This document shows, piece after piece, positions 55,795 through 64,000 of a stretch of DNA of 64,000 nucleotides (position 1 is its first letter; each line of letters begins with the position of its first letter). The stretch lies in assembly GCA_963457665.1 (NCBI GenBank), contig OY735206.1, positions 51,487,368 through 51,551,367 of the forward strand. The letters are read 5' to 3'. The DNA comes from Thysanoteuthis rhombus. Its lineage: Eukaryota; Mollusca; Cephalopoda; Oegopsida; Thysanoteuthidae. The notes beneath the pieces were generated by a model. It searched no databases and had not been told where the DNA came from. It was given only the letters and a program-made list of their open reading frames with translations. The translations under genes were made by a program, and so were the position numbers.

Positions 55795-57060
55795 AGGTGA
55801 TCAATAAAAAAAAATTGGAAAAAAGGGTGATTAACAAAGAAGTTACTTTTCTTGCCTTTTGTTGGGTGGTCACTAAAGAAGTCTGCCTTTTCAGAAAAAA
55901 ACGTGTGAATGCTGCTGGACATGAACTAAGGGACCAATTCAGAAATAACTTGCATTGCAAATTGATCATAGCTACCACTGCTTATTCTATTTGAAGAAAA
56001 AATTTTCCTACCACATAGATTTCATCCCCTACAAAAAAAAAAACAAGGGGGGGTAAGAAAAAATAACAGAAATGGTTATTATAAACATTATCACCAGCCT
56101 TTTAACATCTGCTGTTCGACACAGATCTTCCCAAGGATTTGCCAGACCTTTCTATCATGGCCATGCTTTCTGAACTTGTCTAGTTCCTCTCGCCATCTTA
56201 TATTTTGCCAGCCAATTTCGCATATGATCTCTGGAGATCCACATTGTGAGTCATGATGTCCAGCTGTGGTCTGCCATTCTTGCAACATGACCAGCCCATT
56301 GCCATTTGAGTTATCTGATATCCCTGACTCCTGTTTTTTCTGTAATATACTGCACTGTTTTGTGATCTCTCCATGTGATGTTGATCATGATTCTCAATTC
56401 GAGGGTCAGTCTCTTGGTTGAGTTCCATGTTTCAACTCCATAGGTGACTATCAGGAGGATGCATTGGTTGTATACCTTTTTTTCTAAAACTAATGGGTTT
56501 TCTTGTTCTCACAGGCTGACCTTGCTCTGCAGAAAACTTGCGATCTTAGATTGATTTTTAGCTCAATTTTTTCTCCTTTTGAGGGTTGCATAGAGATTTG
56601 TTGTCCTAGATATATGTAGTGATCTGCTTTTTTCAAGTCTGTGTTTTGGATTCGGATTTTTGTCTTCATCATGTTTGTTATACATGAAATTAGTTTTACT
56701 GAAGCTCATGTGCATTCCAACTTTCTGACTCTCTTCATTACTTAGAGATAGTGTTTTTTGCAGAAAGGACAATATCATTAGCAAATCTAGGGTTACTTAG
56801 GTATTCGCCGTCTATTTTGATTTTTTTCATTTTCCCAAGTTCCAGAAGATCATCTCAAGGCAGGCTCAGAAGAGTTTGAATCACCTTATTTGACGAATAA
56901 ATGTTAAAACTTTCAACCCTCTAGCTCCATTGATCAGTCAGTATACTAGACACATACATACATACATACGTACATAGGCAGCCAGCCAGCCAGCCAGACC
57001 AACTTGAAAACTGAAGAAAGCTATGCTGACAGTTTGGGTTGAAGGTTTCTAATATTGTTA
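55795..57060 (+). repeat. Interspersed repeat family A, copy 4, split by a LINE insertion
   Basis: Left part 55795-56080: GTGATCAATAAAAAAAAATT, GGTGGTCACTAAAGAAG, GTGTGAATGCTGCTGGACAT and ACTAAGGGACCAATTCAG. Right part 56895-57060: CAACCCTCTAGCTCCATTG, CAGCCAGCCAGCC, CCAACTTGAAAACTGAAGAA and CTATGCTGACAGTTT. The middle of the repeat unit is displaced by the minus-oriented RTE copy at 56085-56890. A CATA/GCCA microsatellite lies at 56952-56997. Confidence 0.75.
56085..56890 (-). mobile_element. RTE-clade LINE inserted into repeat family A
   Basis: On the minus strand, from the 5' end near 56890: the RT region with LRWSSGTWENEKNQNRRRIP-like sequence, LEKSRSLHISRTT and the DLKKADHYIYLGQQISMQPS block with KGEKIELKINLRSQVFCRAR, then MELNQETDPRIENHDQHHME-frame remnants, an MGWSCCKNGRP-frame equivalent of QWAGHVARM, and RWREELDKFRKHGHDRKVWQ with ILGKICVEQQMLKGW at the end. 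The RT palm FADD region is partly deleted. Broken by frame changes. Confidence 0.85.
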
Positions 57061-59947
57061 TAAATGATAATAGTTTAGCTCTATTTTTGCATTTTTGTCA
57101 GAACCAAAACCAACTTGTGGCATATTAGTTATCTGTATGTAAGATAAACCGTGGTCATCACTATAAGGCACTGTATACTTGAACTGCTTAACGAACTTGA
57201 TACAAATATAGTACATTTGATGGCAACTCAGATGAAAACTAATCTATTTTAGTCATTTCATCACTATCTATAACTGAGAGAAGAGTCATTAACATGTCAA
57301 ATTTGCTCGGACAATTGAATCTATTCTATATTCTATTTTTGTGTGGCTCTTGCTTCTGAGCTTCTGCTTTGATGTTATCTTTCAGGAACTATTATAAAAT
57401 AATGGGATTTCAGTCAGGATTTTGCTAAAATGGAAAAAAAAAAAAAAGTGATGAAGAGAATTTTTACAGCTATTAGCAAAAAGGAAGAAAAATGAAAAGC
57501 GGGAGGAGAAAGTTGAACATGTTGAGACTGACAAGAAATTCCAGAGGTGACTCATTGGAAATGAAATTTGAGACCTTGTTGTTAAGCGAATCCATCTGGA
57601 AATCTGATTGGTTAAAAATTTGGGTGTTTACTGGCAGTTCTGAGAAAGAGAGTTTGGTCAGTTGATTAGTCAGTCAGGGGGCGCTAATCAAGGATACAGC
57701 AATTGAACAGAAAATGCAGAATTGAGCGCAGCTCCTTGTCAGAAAAATGGAAATGCTTTATCTGTAACCTAGAAAGAAGAAGTCCTGAATTTTCCCAGAT
57801 ATCTTTGAACTGTTAGACAAAACCAAGAGAATAGACTAACAAACTTCTTGAGATAGATACAAAAGACAGAAAACAAGAGGATTTGCCAGGAATCAGAGCT
57901 GTAAGAAAGAGAATGAACTGACACTACAGAAGAAAATCTCTTCATATGTCATCTCTTGACTTTTTGAATAGCTTTTTATATATATTTTTTCAATTTTCAT
58001 TGTTTATTTTCTGAACACTCCAATCAACCATTTATGTAATTAATTCATATGGAAACAATAAAGAAATGAACAAGACTCATGTCAGTCATCAACCACTTGT
58101 GAGCAATGGGGGAATCCACTAGTAGTTATAAAAATGAAGCCTAAACTCCCTGATTATTTAGTAAGCAACCTTTTCAACTCAGTAACGCCTTCCTTACCCC
58201 CTCCCCCTCTAGGTAGCCAGATCAACCTATACACTTTCAACCATTGGGGGGGGGGGGAGACTGCTTACATTTGTGAACCAAAATCTTTGTTTCCTTGACT
58301 TTTATACTAAGACTCCAACTCACAAAATCATGCAGTTTTGCAACAGGAGTTGTCAGCGACATCTCAAAGGATACCACTAAGGGGAAGAAACCCAACCATG
58401 ACAGATCAAGAATGGAACCAACATCTGATTGATAATGCATCACAAGTCGATAGTTTGATAATTCTCCAACCCTCACACCCCAACGCGAGAATGTTAAATG
58501 GTTGGAAAATCTAGCAAGTCAGGGTCATACTTTCTCTGTATGATTATAAAGCCAGGTTCGTATTGACTGTATATGTCTATTGTCTCTAACTTAGAGATGA
58601 GTTATTAACATTCCAAACTCTGATCGGACAAAAGAATTTCTTTTGAAAAAAAAAATAAAAATAAAAAAAAAATGAATCTCTTTGTCTAAAATAGAAAAGA
58701 TTTCATTGTCAAAGCACACACACACATGAATATCTCTCAATGAAAAAAAATTCTTAAATATGCCCTGAAATTTAAATCACTCCTCCCTTAGTCCATGGCC
58801 CTACCTTGGATGAAATTTGATAGAAATTCATTGAGAACTTTTGAAGGTTTTGCATGGACAAGCACAGAGAGACATGAGTGAATATGTATACCACTTCAAA
58901 CTTTTTTGGCAGAGAGACAAAATATCCACTGAACCCAAGAAATTGAAAAAAACTCATCTAATGTTAGTTCTTTTTAAATCATTTTTAGATGAACAGACTG
59001 CTTATATATCCCACTGGCTGCTGCTATGATGCCTTCACATAAAAAAAATAAAAATTCATCAGATTCTCAACTAAAGTAAAAACTAAAATTAGCCCTTATC
59101 TCAACAGGTTTTATTACTTTTATTTATAGACATCATAAATCTGAGATTACATATATTATACATGAGTAGCCACACATGAAAACTACCTGCCATGCGTCCC
59201 CAGAGGAAAACTGCTTTGATATTGGATAGCACTATTTCAATCCTTCCACCATCACTTCCAAAATCAAGTCAGTTATCACACTAAAAATAGGTTTTATAGA
59301 TACCAGGGGATGGTGAGTTTGAACACCAGATAATCATGAATTAAGGGTTCAGATGTGGGAACTATTTTGTTGTGGGTTGTTATATGAACATTATCACCGA
59401 TGTGCCATTTTTTTTTTTTTTCACCAAGTTTCATCCACAGTATTTTCATCAACTCAACAGTTAGGATGCTCATTTAGTCTTGTTTTGAATCTTTGATATT
59501 TAGCTTTTGATTTTAATATGCATAACAATGTTCCTAAAAATACCTAAAGCATGAATAAACAAAAAAAATAAATAAATAAAAATAAATAAAAGGAATCTTT
59601 GTTCCGAGAAAAAAAAAATAAAAATCTCACTTCATGCATTGGAACTTAGTAAGCATTAAAAAGATGCATTTTTGTAAGCTTTGTAAGCATTTAAGATATT
59701 CATTGTAATATGCCTCAGGATCATCATGCAGAAAGTTCAAGCTTCTAAATAAGAACTTGAGAACTGTAGCAATAGAAGTAACAAAAATATTGTAAGTAAA
59801 AGTTCAAACATTGATCGCAAATTCTCAACGTTTGTGCATCAAGCACCTATCACTTATGGCTGATTATTTATAAAAGATATTCCCTGAAACTGAAAGTAGA
59901 GCGTTTGCATGAAAACCTTTTGTAAGTCAGAATGGTTGAATGGAAGG
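57061..59947. other. Non-coding stretch
   Basis: No exon or repeat family recognised. A G11 run at 58248-58258 and short A-rich low-complexity runs near 58645-58670 and 59560-59625 are present. The motif ATTAACATxxCAAAxxxxxTCGGACAA occurs at 57292 and 58596, a weak hint of a further repeat. Confidence 0.5.
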
Positions 59948-59950
59948 AAG

Positions 59951-59991
<41 letters not shown>

Positions 59992-60030
59992 CACACACAC
60001 ACACACACATATATATATACTATTAATTCA
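59948..60030. repeat. (TA)n(CA)n(TA)n microsatellite
   Basis: TA tract from 59951, CATACACACACACACACACA at 59987-60008, then ATATATATATAC. Confidence 0.9.
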
Positions 60031-60242
60031 TATGGTTCTCAGACCCAAGAAATGCTGATGATGGTATGTTAGACTGAAGACACTGGGATGAGAGAGAGAA
60101 AGAGGATGTGCTCTACCTCTGTAACAGCTCATTACAACAGAAACATTGAAAGCTATTTTCACTTTTTTTTTTCTCTCATAAAAATGATATAGAGTGAACT
60201 TGACCAGTCAACAAAATTAGGACACAAGAGAGAGAGAGAGTA

Positions 60243-60345
60243 TATCATCATTATTAGCAGCCATTATAAGTCCACTGCTGGATGAAGGTCTTTCCCATCT
60301 TCCAAGATGACCACGACTGCTGACCTATGCCATGTTTAACAGGCA
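60243..60345 (-). mobile_element. Short RTE-type 3'-end fragment, divergent subfamily
   Basis: TCATCATTATTAGCAGCC, GTCCACTGCTGGATGAAGGT, then CCATCTTCCAAGATGACCAC. On the minus strand this corresponds to the terminal KxFxQQWT and 3' end of RTE-like elements, but it is unlike the main subfamily here. It lies just 5' of the plus-strand RTE copy. Confidence 0.5.
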
Positions 60346-60439
60346 AACCATTCTCAATACTCTTTCTTGTGTCTGTTTTTTCCTTACTTTGTTAACTGAC
60401 TCATGGGCATCTATCAGTCAATATTTTACTCCATTGATA

Positions 60440-61445
60440 GTCATAAAGCATCAGAATATAAAATGCTACTCGCTGTAGCATTTACAGACTTCAAGAAGGC
60501 ATTTGATTCAGTAAAAATTCCCATGGTCATGAAGGCCAACACTCTACAGGGTGTAGACCCTACATATGTCACAGTACTACAACATGTATACAATCACAGC
60601 AACTCCTTTCTTGGGCAACATAAGGACGCTGAACCCTTTCAGCTCCAAAAAGGAGTAAGACAAGGTGAGCCTGCCTTGAGATGATCTTCCGAAACCTGAA
60701 CTGGGAAATTAGAGGAATCAATATAGACGACGAATATCTAAGCAACCTAAGATTTGCAGACGACATCGTCCTTTTTGCAGAGAACCTTCATTACCTCCAA
60801 CTAATGCTAGAAATGAACTGAATGAAGAAAGCAAAAAAAGTTGGTCTACACATGAACTTCAGTAAAACAAAAATCATGTGCAACGATCACATTGAGAATA
60901 AGGACATAACTGTCAAAATAAAAGATACAAAACTGAGGAAAGTAGACCACTACATCTACCTATGACAACAAATCTCTATGGAACCCATGAAAGAGGAAAA
61001 GATCAAGCAAAGAATCACCCTAGGATGGCAAGCCTTTGGCAGAGCAAGCTCAACTTTCAAAAACGAGTTGATCCCAATAATCCTAAAAAGAAGAGTATAC
61101 AACCAATGCATCCTCCAAATAGTCACTTATGGAGCTGGAGACAGCACAGTATATAAGGGAGAAAACGGGAGTCAGCGACATCATAGAATCTATTAGAAAA
61201 CTCAAATGGCAATGGGCAGGCCATGTTACAAGAATGACAGACAACCGTTGGACATCATGACTCACAACATGGATCCCCAAGGATCACATGCAAAACCGAG
61301 GCTGAATGAATACTAGATGGAGAGATGAACTAGACAAATTTAGAAAATACCAGCTCCACAATGCCCACGATAGAGAAGTATTGCGAATCCTTGGGAAGGT
61401 TCATGTCCAACGACAGACGTTATGAAGATGATGATGATTTTTTCT
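60440..61445 (+). mobile_element. RTE-clade LINE, longest ORF2 copy (RT palm onward)
   Basis: RT motif A: AVAFTDFKKAFDSVKIPMVM. Then NTLQGVDPTYVTVLQHVYNH, QLQKGVRQGEP (motif B start), LRFADDIVLFAENLHYLQLM in another frame (motif C, FADD), then YIYLxQQISMEPMKEEKIKQ, RITLGWQAFGRASSTFKNEL, KWQWAGHVTRMTDNRWTS-like and a final WRDELDKF...HDREVLRILGKVHVQRQTL. About 30 bp within motif B (between GVRQGE and ACLEMI) are deleted relative to the copy at 38244, and about 110 bp around TWNLTK are missing. Several other frame changes. The 3' end is GATGATGATG. Confidence 0.9.
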
Positions 61446-62239
61446 TGCTATTTTTGCTGCTTAATCATTTGTATAATATACAACACTAGTCCTCCTGATC
61501 TTTTTTCTGTTAGAATTATTCCTAACATTACTCTTTCCATGGTTCACTGTGTGATTATAAGTTTGTTTTATCATTTTCCACGTTTTGTATGCGTAATTCA
61601 TTGCTGGTAATATGTATTCAGTGCATATTTTATGCTTTAATCACATTGACAAGGTACTCGGTCACATAGTGACTTCTATATAAATCAAAAAATGTCTGGA
61701 TGCTTCAATAAATTTCTCATGCCATTGAGCAGAAAATTTGCACTCAGAAACTCGCACATCCTTTGAACAACTAAAGCTTTTTGATAAGAGTTGAAATTTT
61801 TCATGTTAATGAGCTTTTTTTGTTTATATGCCAGCCATCATACCCAATGTATAAAAAAAATCCCCATAAACTTCTCTCAATAGACAAGTACTTTAATAAT
61901 AACCATAAAAAATACATCCCTCCTGTGAAAATGAGATTCACTAAGCTTAGCTTAGTATACAAGGCCATATTAAAGTGAGTGTAGAAAAACAGTTACATCA
62001 ATCCGCCAATTTGGCTGTTTTCTTTAAAAAAAATCCAGATTCAAACATCGATCTCTGGCACCATCGGAAAATACATACAGTATATAAGTCATAATGGTTA
62101 TGTTTTTAATATACTGGCTTCAGCCTTTGACTCATACATAATTTGCATGAGTACCACAGTGATACCAAAATGTGCAGGCCCTACCAGTATGCATTCTCAG
62201 TATAAGTATTGAGACAATACCATGTTGTTGATAAGATGA
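61446..62239. other. Non-coding stretch
   Basis: No recognised feature. Confidence 0.5.
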
Positions 62240-62880
62240 GCTATCATACAAACCATATGTGCCGGACTTTAAGAGAAATGGCTCACAAAGGTATTTGGAA
62301 GACTATACCTCATCATTGTCCCTATAAAAACAGATCCAACGTTGAGTAGACTAGGAGCATGCGTTCCAGGAAGTGATTCCACATTCCAGAGCAAAGAGCA
62401 CTTGAAGAAGGCCAGAAGGTATATGGCCGAAACAGTGTGAATAAGCAAACATATAGACAAGGAAAAAAGTCCAGCTATAACATACACAGCAATTAATACA
62501 TCCCATCTAGCAAAATTCACAATTGTCACAACAGTATGAACCCAACGTGACACGGGAATGAAGTCTATATACGATATAAGCTATGATTTCAACCTGACAA
62601 ATAACACACAAAAAAAAAAAAAATGTATGGGAACATATATAGAAACATTTTTTCAAAAAACAGTTGTGATGTGTGGAATACAAGCTTGCATTCCGGGAAA
62701 GTGATTCCACATTCTAAAACAAAGAATACCAGACAAAGGCCAGAGGGTACACAGCTGAAACATTATGAATAAAAGAACATATAGTCAAGGGAGATAATCC
62801 AAATATACGATACAATGATTAATACACCCAATTTAACAAAAACTCAGACAAGAATTGTCCAAATCAATGTTCAGTAGACT
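62240..62880 (+). repeat. Direct repeat, period about 324 bp, each unit with a hammerhead-like motif
   Basis: Unit 1 (about 62357-62515) and unit 2 (about 62681-62845) align block by block: GTTCCAGGAAGTGATTCCAC and ATTCCGGGAAAGTGATTCCA; AAGGCCAGAAGGTATATGGC and AAAGGCCAGAGGGTACACAG; CCGAAACAGTGTGAATAAG and CTGAAACATTATGAATAAAA; ACATATAGACAAGG and ACATATAGTCAAGG; CAATTAATACATCCCAT and TGATTAATACACCCAAT. The motif in unit 1 is CTTGAAGA, A, GGCC, loop, GGCC, GAAACAGTGTG. The region before unit 1 (62250-62320) has a relative at 25830-25935. Confidence 0.7.
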
Positions 62881-64000
62881 GTCCCCGAGTCATAATACTA
62901 GCGTATTGGTTGCAGGAAAATTTTTTTTTTAGTAAGCCAAATGTCCATCTATTGTACCGGTATATATGGTAATTTTTTTTATCATCTAGAATAAATGAAA
63001 TTCATATGGCGATCAAGCAGAATTAAATGTAAACACCCCAAATTTATCCATAGGATTAACTCACAACAAATGTTTGTTAAAAAAAGTATGGAAGTACTTC
63101 TGGAATTACAAGAAATACATAACAAATTGATTAGAGATCTGATGACACAGTGACAGAATGTTTAGGTGAAACTGTAGGGCTTCAAATTCAAGCTTGTTAA
63201 TTGTAAAACCATTTTATCTGAAGCTGATAAAAATCTTTTCTTTTCATCTGTTTCTTTAGCTTGTAGAATACAATTCAATGAATAACAGAGTGCATTGAGC
63301 AGCTTATCTACCTTTGGCTCATGGCTATTAAAATTTTAACTAATGCCGAAGTCAACCATATGTGAGGAAAAGTTATATAACAATATTTTATTCTTTGAAA
63401 TGTCTAAAAATTCTTTTAAATTTTTTTTTTGCTACAAGTGATGCTAAAAAACATAGATACTTGGGAAAACTGATCAGTTTCATTTTTTTCTTTATATCAA
63501 CATACTTTTGGTACCAGAAGTTTATAATTGGATAATTTGGCAGTCAGTTTGTACATTGACAAACTGATAATTTTGACTTAGTTTTGATTTATTCGGGCTA
63601 AGTTATACGCAGACTAAAGCCACATTTGAGAATTTTTGAAATCATGAAGCTGCCAATACAATTTCGTCAACTCGAGTGAAAACTAGAGAGAGTGCCTACC
63701 AAAGCCAAAGCCAATGCCATTGACAAGGGAAGTAATTTAGCATGGATCAACCTCAAAATTGTACCCATTATACAGACATCTTATACTTATATAGCTATTA
63801 TACTCCTCAATAATATATGGATTGGCTTGATATTGTTGAACCAGTTTTTATCTATTATAGATACTTACATTATAATATTAGCATAGCTGTTTTATTCCTC
63901 AAGATTTTATTCTTTATTTTCTTTCATACGTCCATTTGTTTGTTCTTTATGGAATCTGTTTGTCAAATAAATATGTTGCGGAATGAAGGTCAACAAATAG
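62881..64000. other. Non-coding stretch
   Basis: No exon, RNA gene or repeat recognised. Exons for S0-S2 of slo were looked for on the minus strand here and not found. Confidence 0.5.

Noticed and set aside
1-64000. CRISPR arrays, bacterial operons, riboswitches or ribosome-binding sites
   Set aside because: The window is clearly animal nuclear DNA with GT-AG introns. The only regular arrays are minisatellites and microsatellites without spacers.

Overview
The window is AT-rich animal (metazoan) genomic DNA holding part of one conserved host gene, buried in introns full of young and old transposable elements. The gene is a Slo1-type large-conductance calcium- and voltage-activated potassium channel (BK channel; slo/KCNMA1 family) on the minus strand. 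Ten coding exons between 35059 and 3976 join in one unbroken frame (1325 nt, about 441 residues). They run from the S2-S3 linker through S3, the S4 voltage sensor, S5, the pore (filter TVGYGD), S6 and all of the RCK1 gating-ring domain, ending at the RCK1-RCK2 linker. Exons for S0-S2 were not found up to 64000, and those for RCK2 and the C-terminus were not found down to 1, so the gene is cut at both edges. The protein reads most like molluscan/lophotrochozoan Slo1 as I remember it. With the AT-richness, large introns, abundant TA/GT microsatellites, RTE-clade LINEs and tRNA-derived SINEs, this suggests a lophotrochozoan, plausibly a mollusc such as a cephalopod. That is inference.

Layout. 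1-3975: sequence downstream of the last exon in the window, with one SINE and a TA tract. 3976-8584: exons encoding the C-terminal half of RCK1. 8585-19341: a 10.8 kb intron with mariner, hAT, a CR1/L2-like LINE fragment and copies of interspersed family A. 19342-29413: three RCK1 exons separated by 4.4-5.4 kb introns holding a foldback element with a tRNA-like gene, a Tigger-like MITE, SINEs and RTE LINEs. 31139-35059: the pore and voltage-sensor exons with short introns. 35060-64000: 29 kb with no recognisable exon. It may be 5' intron of slo, and holds at least eight RTE fragments, Tc1 and mariner remains, three minisatellites or purine tracts and many microsatellites.

The most interesting non-coding signal is a family of tRNA-headed SINEs and related repeats whose 3' part carries a hammerhead-ribozyme-like core. 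The core is CTGATGA, a GGCC/GGCC stem, then GAAACGTT, with a short stem I that co-varies between copies. Two copies form a nearly perfect 96-bp inverted repeat inside the slo pre-mRNA between the exons for the start of RCK1. At 62.35-62.85 kb a related motif occurs twice as a direct repeat about 324 bp apart, an arrangement known from retrozymes and Penelope-like elements. All exon coordinates are read from splice consensus and frame continuity. No alignment or database search was run.
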